From positions 1-35,645 of IMG/VR virus record IMGVR_UViG_3300029319_000192: a DNA stretch of 35,645 bases, one strand, 5' to 3'. The DNA is from a virus. Below the pieces are notes generated by a model. It saw nothing but the letters and a program-made list of their open reading frames with translations, searched no databases and was not told the DNA's origin. Position 1 is the stretch's first letter. Each line of letters starts with the position of its first letter. Shown here in pieces: positions 16,118 through 23,334 of the stretch. The position numbers and the translations under genes were made by a program.

Positions 16118-17026
16118 TCACTCCTTCACGTACTTAGCGTACTCTTCCAGTGGCACTCCCAGTTTCTTCGCTATAGCGACTTGGCTCGGGGAGAGACGAA
16201 CCGATTTCCCACTTCTGCGCCCAGTATTGCCCCTGCTAGCAGGAGCGACGGTCTGAGCGGGCCGTCGATTACTGTCGTTTTGCGTCGAAGCGCCCAACTT
16301 ATGGGGGAATTCCGACGCGATACGTTGATCCAATTCAGTATAGTAATCGTCCGATTGAGGGTCAAACCCTTCATCTTCAACCAGTTTTTTATGAATACCG
16401 AAAGCAGCATAGGTCATGGCCTCATCTTGGCCAAACCACGTATTACGAGCCGCCCAATTTTCGGCTTTAGGATCAGGCCGACGGGGCTGCTGCTGCGGCA
16501 TAGGCTGCTGCACTTGTTGCGCCTGCTGAGCTTCTATCTGCTGACGATAGCGCTCTTGCTGAATCTGAGCTTGGCGAGCACGGTCTGACTCAATAGCCAG
16601 AGCAGTAATCTTGCGCTGAGCCTCGACAACCGCGGCGGTGTCGCCCATTTCCATGGCGCGAGTCAGCTCTTTTTCAGCAGATTCAGTCTGGGATTGGACA
16701 CGATTGGTGTACTCAGACACATAGTTGGTGTCCAAAGCTTCCATCCGCTGGCGGATTTGCTGAGCTTCCGTCTGTACAGATTGCGCGTAGCGAAGGGCTT
16801 CTTCTCGCTGACGCTCTGCCTCACGCATACGCTTCGTAAGATTATTTATGCGCTTTTGCGTCGCCGTTTCAGCTTTTGAAAAGTTGTCTTCCTGATCAGT
16901 TTCAACCGACACAGGTTCCGCGGGAGCAGCTTCCTGACTGGGGCTCTGATCTTGCTCCGAAATATCGACTTCCGTCTCTTGAGCATCCCCAAAATCAAGG
17001 TCTACTTGATTGTCTACTTCAGACAT
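16118..17026 (-). CDS. Capsid scaffolding-like protein
   Basis: 302 residues from ATG 17026 with a strong TAGGAGG site. The N-terminus is acidic (Asp/Glu/Ser), the centre a long Gln/Arg/Glu-rich helix or coiled coil (about 55-190, with polyglutamine-like QAQQVQQPMPQQQ), and the C-terminus has NWAARNTWFGQDEAMTYAAF followed by a basic end with LSPSQVAIAKKLGVPLEEYAKY. An acidic-helical-basic design just before the capsid gene is typical of scaffolds, whose basic end binds the capsid. The C-terminal WF...A.AFG block is shared with scaffold-like proteins of marine phages. Confidence good on role. Confidence 0.8.
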   Translation of the reverse strand: MSEVDNQVDLDFGDAQETEVDISEQDQSPSQEAAPAEPVSVETDQEDNFSKAETATQKRINNLTKRMREAERQREEALRYAQSVQTEAQQIRQRMEALDTNYVSEYTNRVQSQTESAEKELTRAMEMGDTAAVVEAQRKITALAIESDRARQAQIQQERYRQQIEAQQAQQVQQPMPQQQPRRPDPKAENWAARNTWFGQDEAMTYAAFGIHKKLVEDEGFDPQSDDYYTELDQRIASEFPHKLGASTQNDSNRRPAQTVAPASRGNTGRRSGKSVRLSPSQVAIAKKLGVPLEEYAKYVKE

Positions 17027-17034
17027 ATCGCCTC

Positions 17035-17481
17035 CTAGTAATGCAGAACGTCTTCAGGGTCCATGATCCGGGCAAGTATTTCGTCATCGTTCAAGATGCG
17101 AACCTCACCCCCGTCAATGGCAAAGCGGCTACCGGCGTACCGGGCAAACATCACCCAGTCTTTCTCCTGGCACCAGGGCCCAGAGGGAAACTTCTCTGAA
17201 TCCTTGTAAGCCAGGGGGCCGACCTTGAGCACATAGCCGACTTGCGTGGATACCTTGTTTTTTTCCACCACATCGTCAGGTAGGTAAAGACCGCTTTCGG
17301 TCTTGCCTTTACCTTGGTAGGGGAGGATCAAGATTCGCCAACCCGTTGGGCTGGGCATACGATCTAGGAGGGATTTTCCGATAGCTTCGGGGTTCAAAAC
17401 CCGCTTCTCGGGCTCAACATAAGCCTCTTCGAGGCTCGCCACTTCTTCCGCCGCCTCGACGGCAGCCGCTGGTTCAGTCAT
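17035..17481 (-). CDS. GroES-like co-chaperonin
   Basis: 148 residues from ATG 17481, overlapping the preceding gene by eight bases. After a 45-residue acidic tail comes a Cpn10 domain: GWRILILPYQGKGKTESGLY (47-66), a mobile-loop-like GKTESGLYLPDDVVEKNK with the LYL tripeptide at 65-67 where GroES has IVL, VGYVLKVGPLAY, GDWV-like KDWVMFARYAGSRF and NDDEILARI at the end. Phage co-chaperonins such as T4 gp31 bind host GroEL so that the phage capsid protein can fold. It lies directly before scaffold and capsid genes, which supports this use. The long N-terminal tail is unusual for Cpn10. Confidence 0.88.
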   Translation of the reverse strand: MTEPAAAVEAAEEVASLEEAYVEPEKRVLNPEAIGKSLLDRMPSPTGWRILILPYQGKGKTESGLYLPDDVVEKNKVSTQVGYVLKVGPLAYKDSEKFPSGPWCQEKDWVMFARYAGSRFAIDGGEVRILNDDEILARIMDPEDVLHY

Positions 17482-17671
17482 CGCTGTGCTCCTGTTTTTC
17501 TAGCAGGCTCTTGAGTTCCTGTTCCACGTAGTTGAGGGCATCCAGATTGCCGGTCAACTCGCGGTAGTCTTCCATGTCTTTCACGTGCTTGTAGATCAAA
17601 AGATCGGTTACTGCTTGGCGCCGCTCGCGGATGATTCTAAACACCGCTTCAGCGAAATAAATTTCGTCCAT
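17474..17671 (-). CDS. Small helical protein upstream of the co-chaperonin
   Basis: 65 residues from ATG 17671 with GGTGGAG upstream. Entirely helical and charged (FAEAVFRIIRERRQAVTDLL, then LKSLLEKQEHSDD). I recall this short protein in marine phages next to co-chaperonin or lysozyme genes. No motif gives a function. It ends inside the start of the GroES-like gene, so the two are translationally coupled. Confidence 0.7.
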   Translation of the reverse strand: MDEIYFAEAVFRIIRERRQAVTDLLIYKHVKDMEDYRELTGNLDALNYVEQELKSLLEKQEHSDD

Positions 17672-17714
17672 ACTCCACCATGCAACGTAAGAAAGTAAGC
17701 GCAGACTAACATGG

Positions 17715-17720
17715 ATTATA
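17715..17720 (-). promoter_or_regulatory. Candidate -10 box before the co-chaperonin/capsid genes
   Basis: In the 75-base gap between the lysozyme and the 65-residue gene, the minus strand has a perfect TATAAT (17720-17715), about 45 bases before the start codon. No good -35 hexamer is found 16-18 bases upstream, so this is a weak call. A promoter here would boost co-chaperonin, scaffold and capsid expression. Confidence 0.35.
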
Positions 17721-17746
17721 TGGGACGGGCTATGATTATTCTCAGA

Positions 17747-18205
17747 TCAAACAACTTCTCGCCAATCTTTCCCTTCCCATAGAGCAGCCTCCGCTGCACG
17801 GCGCTTTACAAGGCCTTCTAAAACTTGGCCCCCGGCCTTGTTCCAGCGCTGAATCTGGAAGGGGACATCTGATATGGGGCCATAGTTGATACGGTTCAGA
17901 AGGGTAGACTCTTTAAAATTACCAGGGCCCAGGTTAAATACCCAAGCTACCAAAGCATCAAACTGAGCTTGGTTTATCGGCACTTTAACCATGTCATTGA
18001 CATAGCCTTCAAATTCTTCAAGGTCTTCAATCAAAAAGGCTTCGGCTGCTTCTTGGTCGATTACGTCAGTATCTCCAACATCACAAGTGTGGCCGTAACC
18101 AATAGTCCATACACTAGCAGGGCATAGATACGCTTCAAGACGGCAGCCTTCAAAGTGCTTGATAAGCTCAATCCCTTCATTGCTGGTCTTCATCCTATCC
18201 TTCAT
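17747..18205 (-). CDS. GH24 phage lysozyme (endolysin)
   Basis: 152 residues from ATG 18205; a second ATG at 18193 (after AAGGA) is an equally possible start. The GH24 core is clear: KHFEGCRLEAYLCPASVWTI, then GYGHT, and the late WNKAGGQVLEGLVKRRAAEAALW. Glu19 is the catalytic acid and Thr34 matches T4 lysozyme Thr26. The position of T4 Asp20 is Cys28, a natural variant I remember in many lambdoid-type GH24 enzymes. It cuts peptidoglycan at lysis. No signal peptide or membrane anchor is seen, so release should depend on the holin upstream. Confidence 0.92.
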   Translation of the reverse strand: MKDRMKTSNEGIELIKHFEGCRLEAYLCPASVWTIGYGHTCDVGDTDVIDQEAAEAFLIEDLEEFEGYVNDMVKVPINQAQFDALVAWVFNLGPGNFKESTLLNRINYGPISDVPFQIQRWNKAGGQVLEGLVKRRAAEAALWEGKDWREVV

Positions 18206-18206
18206 A

Positions 18207-18680
18207 TCAGTCCTGCCTCTGGCTTGATCCGAAGTAGAATGCGATCACTGTGCTGAATGACCCCGTGATGCTGCCCAGGATGAGGTTAATGATTGCATCC
18301 GTATTACGATCATGGGGAAGAATCGTGACCAATAGAATGTAGCCGGCAAACAGGAGGCAAAGAGACACTGCCAGAAAACGTGCTGTCCAGTCTTTCGCAA
18401 AGTGCTTACGCGCATCCGCGGTGTCGGCCGTTTGAAGCGCGTAGATGTCTACATCCAACTCTTTCATCCGAGCTTCAAAATCAAGCTCTGCTTTTTTAAT
18501 TTCGGTCAATTGCTGCGGTGTAGCCTGAGCTAACGCTTTCTGTAAGCTGCGCTCATCTGATTCACAACCAAGGACGCTTGCAATGGCTGATGCCGCTGCA
18601 CCACCAAGAGGGCCACCGAGGGCAGTCCCAAGCGTAGGCGCTACGGCCCCGACCAGATTCTTTATCGCATCAAAGCTCAT
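18207..18680 (-). CDS. 3-TM holin (GTA_holin_3TM type)
   Basis: 157 residues, ATG 18680 overlapping the upstream stop (ATGA). Three candidate membrane segments: the Gly/Ala-rich N-terminus (AVAPTLGTALGGPLGGAAAS), LAVSLCLLFAGYILLVTIL (about 103-121) and LGSITGSFSTVIAFYFGSS (about 134-152). The pattern QKALAQATPQQLTEIKKAEL...TADARKHFAKDW...FYFGSS fits the PF11351 holin family as I know it. It precedes the lysozyme, the usual order. It would permeabilise the inner membrane for the endolysin. Confidence 0.85.
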   Translation of the reverse strand: MSFDAIKNLVGAVAPTLGTALGGPLGGAAASAIASVLGCESDERSLQKALAQATPQQLTEIKKAELDFEARMKELDVDIYALQTADTADARKHFAKDWTARFLAVSLCLLFAGYILLVTILPHDRNTDAIINLILGSITGSFSTVIAFYFGSSQRQD

Positions 18681-19171
18681 TTTATGCCCTTGGCAGCTAA
18701 GAGAAATTTAATACTTACCCATATAAAGGCAGAGCCTACCGCAAAGGTGAACAAAATCGCAATTACAGCAACGCAACGCTCTTTGAATTTAGCGCGCCGG
18801 GCTGCCTGGGCTTTTATTTCGGCTGCTCGCTCCTGACGTATCTTGGCGCGCATTGCCAAGATTTCATTCCAAGCATTACCTCCATGAGTCCATTTGACGT
18901 ACTCACGAAGCTGATCTTCCATCTGCTTGGCTTTGGCTTTGGCCGCAAAAGCCTGCATGGCCTCTTGCTCGACAGAGGTCTTGTTTACGATGGAGCGGAA
19001 TAAAGGGGGGTTTTTTGCTTTCTTTTCGGCATCGTTCAGGTCTTGAACGGCGCCCATCCAACGACCAATGTCCATGGACATGGATTCAAGGTCTCTTCCT
19101 ACCTCGAAACCTTTTTTGATCGCTTGGAAGGCCGCAGAGGCAGCCGCCAACGCGGAGACTGGATCAACCAC
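18677..19171 (-). CDS. Membrane-anchored coiled-coil protein of the lysis group
   Basis: 164 residues from GTG 19171, with AAGGGGGG upstream. N-terminal Ala-rich amphipathic helix, DIGRWMGAVQDLNDAEKKAK (about 34-53), a charged helical stretch, and one C-terminal transmembrane helix (AVIAILFTFAVGSAFIWVSI, about 134-155). I recall the same protein in marine phages next to holin or lysozyme genes. With its single anchor and long helix it could be an i-spanin-like or holin-regulating protein, but this is inference. Confidence 0.72.
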   Translation of the reverse strand: MVDPVSALAAASAAFQAIKKGFEVGRDLESMSMDIGRWMGAVQDLNDAEKKAKNPPLFRSIVNKTSVEQEAMQAFAAKAKAKQMEDQLREYVKWTHGGNAWNEILAMRAKIRQERAAEIKAQAARRAKFKERCVAVIAILFTFAVGSAFIWVSIKFLLAAKGIK

Positions 19172-19267
19172 ATGCCGCCCCCCTTCACAAACCCATTGAG
19201 GAGGCGACTATATCAGAACAATTTTGCCCCTAAGCAACCCTTAGCTATTGATTTTTATAGGAATAAA
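19172..19267 (-). promoter_or_regulatory. Leader of the lysis group with hairpins and a weak promoter
   Basis: The 96-base gap holds two short stem-loops on the minus strand: TTGATTT against AAATCAA with a 10-base loop, and CTAAG GGTTG CTTAG. A TTGCTT followed after about 19 bases by TATAGT could be a weak sigma70 promoter. Purine-rich AAGGGGGG just before the GTG start is the ribosome-binding site. Confidence 0.35.
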
Positions 19268-20395
19268 TCAACCCCCGGCGAAGGGACCACTTCGTAAGTA
19301 CGGGTTCATAAAGGGGTTTGCGGCTTGTTCTTCCAATAAGATTTGGTCAACCATTTGCTGGCTTGCTGGAGTGTAGGTTGGCTGCATACCGCCCGGCACT
19401 CCCCCGAACCGCATCGACACTGGTTGAATGGTCGAGACAGGCGACGCCGGCTGATACGACAGTATTACGGGCTGATCGTCTGGGACTGATGATTGAACTG
19501 GCTGATACGGCAGTATCACGGGCTGATCATCCGAGACTGCTGACGGAACCGGCTGATACGGCAGTATCTCGGGCTGAGTTGCCTGCTCAGGGGCAGGGGC
19601 AGACTCTGTGTCCTCTGTGTCATCGACAACCGGGATTTCCGTATAATCTTCGGGCGGGGCTTCTATCGGCTCAGGGGCGGGAGCAACAGGCTCCGCCCTT
19701 TCTTGCGGCGCGGGTCGCTGCTGCGAATAAAAAGCTTCCTCTGCTAAACGATCCTCTTCTGTGAACCCGTCTCGGGGATCGTACTCTCCACCACCGCCCT
19801 GATAACCAATGGGCGGCGTCCCAACAAAGGCCGGGCCGGCTACGTCTGGCGGGGTATAGCCGTCATCCGCAGGGGGCGCTCCAGAAGCTTTTACGGGGTT
19901 CAAAGGATTGGCCGGATCAAAGCCCTCCAATCCAGGGATTCCTGAAGCAGCAAAGTCATCAGCAGTAAGCGCGCCGATACCTTGATCCACAACTGGGGCG
20001 GCGAAAGCAGGGGCCGGTGCCGGAGCCGGTACAGGAACGCGCGGTTCAACCGGAATGTTCTGACCAAAGCGCTCGTTTAACAGGAAAGCACCCACCCCCT
20101 CGCCAATGCTTGAGCGCTCGTCCATCGGCTCAGGGCTACCAGCAAAGGCCTGTACCGGGCTCTGAATAATTGTGGGGTCACTCGCTGGAGAAGCCACAGG
20201 GGGCAGCGGCACTGGAACGTCAGGTGGCGCAGGCACTGGCGGCAGTAGAACGTCAGGTGGCGCAGGCACTGGCGGTAGTAGAACGTCGGGTGGCGCAGGC
20301 ACTGGCGGCAAACCCTGAGCAGCCCGGGCAGCATCAATTTGCTCACGTGTCATGTTGAACTGAAAACCGGGCAAATTGACGTTGAAGCCACCCAT
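19268..20395 (-). CDS. Pro-rich repetitive protein of unknown function
   Basis: 375 residues from ATG 20395, overlapping the upstream gene. An initial [20 protein letters not shown] is followed by three 11-residue units of LPPVPAPPDVL (about 30-60), a long Pro/Ala/Glu-rich region, and three approximate 16-residue units of the type QPVILPYQPVxSxVxDD (about 285-330). The C-terminus MRFGGVPGGMQPTYTP...NPYLRSGPFAGG is more ordered. Predicted mostly disordered, perhaps a virion linker or an assembly protein. No homologous family recognised. Confidence 0.65.
   Translation of the reverse strand: MGGFNVNLPGFQFNMTREQIDAARAAQGLPPVPAPPDVLLPPVPAPPDVLLPPVPAPPDVPVPLPPVASPASDPTIIQSPVQAFAGSPEPMDERSSIGEGVGAFLLNERFGQNIPVEPRVPVPAPAPAPAFAAPVVDQGIGALTADDFAASGIPGLEGFDPANPLNPVKASGAPPADDGYTPPDVAGPAFVGTPPIGYQGGGGEYDPRDGFTEEDRLAEEAFYSQQRPAPQERAEPVAPAPEPIEAPPEDYTEIPVVDDTEDTESAPAPEQATQPEILPYQPVPSAVSDDQPVILPYQPVQSSVPDDQPVILSYQPASPVSTIQPVSMRFGGVPGGMQPTYTPASQQMVDQILLEEQAANPFMNPYLRSGPFAGG
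20216..20310 (-). repeat. 33-bp tandem repeat, about three copies
   Basis: Three head-to-tail units of 33 bases (starting at 20216, 20249 and 20282) encode the LPPVPAPPDVL repeats of the Pro-rich protein. The units differ by only a few bases, so the expansion is recent and copy number may vary between relatives. Confidence 0.85.
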
Positions 20396-20622
20396 CAGAA
20401 AACTCCCTTAAACCGCTGAGGACGAGCAATCGGGCTAAAACCTTTCACCACCCGACCCTTTGGCTTTCTTACCGCACCGCCCTTGGCTTTCCGCTGAGGC
20501 TTGGACCGACCAGCCGTGTTCAATGCAATAGCCACGGCTTGCTTCTGAGGATACCCCTCCCCCACAAGCTTGCTTATGTTTGCACTGACCGTCTTGTCAG
20601 AGCTGCCCTTTTTAAGCGGCAT
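20395..20622 (-). CDS. Small basic conserved phage protein (MPLKKGSS type)
   Basis: 75 residues from ATG 20622; the longer frame to 20760 overlaps the upstream gene and is rejected. It begins [20 protein letters not shown], then [20 protein letters not shown], a short helical domain I remember in very many marine phages, followed by a Lys/Arg/Gly-rich tail. Probably nucleic-acid binding or a minor virion protein; unproven. Coupled to the Pro-rich gene by a TGATG overlap. Confidence 0.75.
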   Translation of the reverse strand: MPLKKGSSDKTVSANISKLVGEGYPQKQAVAIALNTAGRSKPQRKAKGGAVRKPKGRVVKGFSPIARPQRFKGVF

Positions 20623-20623
20623 G

Positions 20624-20818
20624 TTAGTAAGTGATATATTTCCCACCACGCTTCGCAGCACCCATGCCGCGAGCCGTAGCAGTTTTGATCGTATCACCCG
20701 CCATAGGCGCATCAGCAGTCTTGCCGTAAGGAATGCGACCTTGACCTTTGATGTCTGCAAACTCTACAGCCTTGGCCGCGGGCCCCGGCGTGTTGATGAC
20801 AATCTTTACCTTCGCCAT
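20624..20818 (-). CDS. Small conserved protein following the portal gene
   Basis: 64 residues from ATG 20818, with GAGGG upstream, 10 bases after the portal stop. Blocks [39 protein letters not shown] and [13 protein letters not shown] form a pattern I recall from marine phages beside portal genes. Basic, no hydrophobic segment. The complete gene is the tail part of a longer frame that overlaps the portal. Function unknown. Confidence 0.75.
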   Translation of the reverse strand: MAKVKIVINTPGPAAKAVEFADIKGQGRIPYGKTADAPMAGDTIKTATARGMGAAKRGGKYITY

Positions 20819-20828
20819 ATCAATACCC

Positions 20829-23273
20829 TCACTGTCGGTTCTGCAATTTGAGGATTTCCCTGTCCATCGCAGACTGAATCCGTGCCTGGGTTTGCCGCTC
20901 CTGAGCCGCCAAGCGCTCTTGGAACTGCTGAGCCCGCATCTGCTGATTTTGAGCATCAAGCTCCAGCTTAGCACGATCAAGCTCGGCATCCGATTGCTGA
21001 GCCTGTGCATCCAATTGAAGCTCCTGCTGCTTGAGCTGCACCAGCGGATCAGGCCCTTGCTGGCCTTCCCCAGAGATTTGCGCGGAAAGCTGCTTAACCT
21101 GCTGCATACCCTCGGCCATAAATTGCGCTTCCATCTGCGCAACCTGAAGCTCCATTTGCTCAGGAGGCATCTGCTGCATTTGAGCCACCTGCTGCGCCGC
21201 GCGTTCCTGAGCAGCAATCTTCACGTGCTGCATCACGTGCTTCTGAAGCGCAATCGCCACGTTCGGTAGCTGAGCCACCATGCCAGAAGACCCAAAAACC
21301 AAGTGCGCCATAATATGTGCCTGATGGTTCTGGCCCTCAAAGGCTTGCAACTGAATATTGTCCATGGCGTCGATGTTTTCTTGCGCGGGGTCCGTGGGCC
21401 GTGGTTCGTCCTCCGGCACCGCCTTCATCAAGCGATCAACGTCCGTGACTCCCAGAGCCTCATACATATCCCGAAACACTTCAGGCATGTTGTGCATGTC
21501 AGGAGCCTGGGCCGCGAGCTGCAACTTGGTCTGCGCGAGCAGAATGCGCTGGGACTGGCTAAAGGTGTTGGGATTGCTGACCGGGATCACATCTACCCGA
21601 TCATCAAAATCCTCAGCCATCACGGAGCCATCAGCACCGGCCACGGAATAGGGGTATTGCTGAGGCAGAGACTCGCTCATGACCCGCGCCAGAATCTTGA
21701 ACTCCTGCCGCATGGCATAGTGCAAGCGCTTATGCACCGCACTCATCACCCGGGTGCCCTGCTCAATCATGGCCATGGTGGTCCCAACAGCCGCCTGCTG
21801 GTTCCCATCACCGACCTTCAGGTCCGTAATCGTGGCAAACCTTTGACCGGCCTGCACCACAAAGCCCAAAAGGTTGAACAAAGTCTGGTCAGGGCCCTTG
21901 AAGGGCAACGGCATAAGGCTATCGCGGATGGCCCCTCCGGGCGCGTCCACATCACGGAACTCACCGGGCTGGAGCGGCTCATCATCGTCCCTGACCCGCA
22001 GCCCACGGGCTTTGAAACCCGCGGGAAGGTTAGAAAGGGTTCCTGCATCAATAAGTTGGCGAAGAGCTGCGGTCGCCGTGCGGGACAAACCACCAATGGT
22101 ATGGATCAAGCCCATACCGTAAAACCCAAAGCCCTGAAGGAATTTGTAATGCACGAAATAAGCGATCTTGCGCTTCAGCTCGTCGTCTTCGCGGTAATTC
22201 CGTCGTATGGACAAAACCTGACCGTTATCCAAAGACAACGTGACAATATAGGGAACCTTGATACCCGTAGGCTCCCCGTCATCATCTATGTCTTCGTAGC
22301 CGTCAAGGTCGAGGTCAACATGGCACTCAAGAATCGTGCAGTCGTAATCAATGTTGCTCGGCTCGGTGCCGTCAATCTTGTCAACGATTTCGTCAATGTC
22401 AGACAGGGCGCTCTGCCCAGGGATCACCTCAATGTCCCGATAGAATCCAGAAACTTGCCGCTTCCGCAAATCATTCATCGACATACGCAGAACTTGCGTA
22501 ATGTTTGGGCAAGTCTCTAAATCAGAGGTCTCATAGGGGACAATAAGGTGCTCAGCCGGAATAAATTTGGATACAGCCCGACCCAGCGCCTCATCGTAGT
22601 ACACCTTCTTAAAGGTCGATCCCGCCAAAGGCAGGTAAAACAGCATCTGATCCATGTCAGGAGTGTAGTCCTCCATGACATTGGTCAAATAATAATTCAT
22701 GAACTGTCCCACGCGCCGGGACTGCGCCACCTTTTGGGGCGTCTCATCACCCATCACCACGGTCCGTACAGGGCCCCCAGGAGGCAAAAGCTCATTGAAA
22801 GCTTGCGCCTGGAACTGAGTGGCGGCTTCCGCCAATAACGGGTGAGTTACGCCACTCGCGCCACGAAAGGGCTCGGTTCGTTCTTCGTAGGTAAAGCCCA
22901 GCAGCTCCAAGCCGTCAGCATAGGAATCTTCCCACTCCTGCCGCGACGCCTTGTTCGAGTCATACTCCGCCATAAGCTCCGAAGAAATCCGGCCAAGCTC
23001 CCGATCAGGAATCTCCTCGGCCAAATTGGCATAAAAATCTTCGGCCTCACCACGACGGTCCGAAGGCTCAAAATCAATCTCCACACCACCATCTTCCGTG
23101 GGCGAAATCTCAACCGAACCGACGCCATCAGCCGCCATCAAAGCCACTACACTTTCTTGCGAGCCAGGAAGCTCAATCTCTAGCTCGTCAGAAAGGTCTT
23201 GCTCATTAAGCTGCGACGGCACATTCCGGTCCATCAGACCGCCCATGCCTCTCGGAAACTCGGATTCAGCCAT
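20829..23273 (-). CDS. Portal protein (P22-like)
   Basis: 814 residues from ATG 23273 with AGAGGA upstream. An acidic N-terminal region leads into the portal core (about 90-620): EWEDSYADGLELLGF, EPFRGASGVTHPLLAEA, YYLTNVMEDYTPDMDQMLFYLPLAGSTFKKVYYDE, KFLQGFGFYGMGLIHTIGGL, TAALRQLIDAGTLSNLPAGF and MAMIEQGTRVMS. These match the P22-type portal family as I know it. The last 170 residues are Gln/Ala/Met-rich helix, resembling the long barrel of P22 portal. It forms the dodecameric DNA gate, docking terminase and the adaptors encoded downstream. Confidence 0.92.
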   Translation of the reverse strand: MAESEFPRGMGGLMDRNVPSQLNEQDLSDELEIELPGSQESVVALMAADGVGSVEISPTEDGGVEIDFEPSDRRGEAEDFYANLAEEIPDRELGRISSELMAEYDSNKASRQEWEDSYADGLELLGFTYEERTEPFRGASGVTHPLLAEAATQFQAQAFNELLPPGGPVRTVVMGDETPQKVAQSRRVGQFMNYYLTNVMEDYTPDMDQMLFYLPLAGSTFKKVYYDEALGRAVSKFIPAEHLIVPYETSDLETCPNITQVLRMSMNDLRKRQVSGFYRDIEVIPGQSALSDIDEIVDKIDGTEPSNIDYDCTILECHVDLDLDGYEDIDDDGEPTGIKVPYIVTLSLDNGQVLSIRRNYREDDELKRKIAYFVHYKFLQGFGFYGMGLIHTIGGLSRTATAALRQLIDAGTLSNLPAGFKARGLRVRDDDEPLQPGEFRDVDAPGGAIRDSLMPLPFKGPDQTLFNLLGFVVQAGQRFATITDLKVGDGNQQAAVGTTMAMIEQGTRVMSAVHKRLHYAMRQEFKILARVMSESLPQQYPYSVAGADGSVMAEDFDDRVDVIPVSNPNTFSQSQRILLAQTKLQLAAQAPDMHNMPEVFRDMYEALGVTDVDRLMKAVPEDEPRPTDPAQENIDAMDNIQLQAFEGQNHQAHIMAHLVFGSSGMVAQLPNVAIALQKHVMQHVKIAAQERAAQQVAQMQQMPPEQMELQVAQMEAQFMAEGMQQVKQLSAQISGEGQQGPDPLVQLKQQELQLDAQAQQSDAELDRAKLELDAQNQQMRAQQFQERLAAQERQTQARIQSAMDREILKLQNRQ
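21389..21405 (+). repeat. Copy 1 of dispersed 17-mer GGKCCGTGRKCCGTGRY-like
   Basis: GGTCCGTGGGCCGTGGT, inside the portal coding region, is one of four similar 17-base direct repeats in the window, all in this orientation (others at 23289, 31727 and 34735). Role unknown. Confidence 0.55.
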
Positions 23274-23288
23274 CTTGTCTGTCCTCTA

Positions 23289-23305
23289 GGGCCGTGAGCC
23301 GTGGG
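23289..23305 (+). repeat. Copy 2 of dispersed 17-mer
   Basis: GGGCCGTGAGCCGTGGG in the short gap between the ART-like gene and the portal start. It immediately precedes (on the minus strand) the portal ribosome-binding site. The gap also has a CTATG/CATAG hairpin. Confidence 0.6.
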
Positions 23306-23334
23306 CTATGGTTCAAGCATAGTCCGCTATTATC

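Noticed and set aside
21303-22520. 405-residue plus-strand open frame
   Set aside because: It lies fully inside the portal gene on the other strand, has no ribosome-binding site or recognisable domain, and reads like the antisense shadow of a GC-rich gene.
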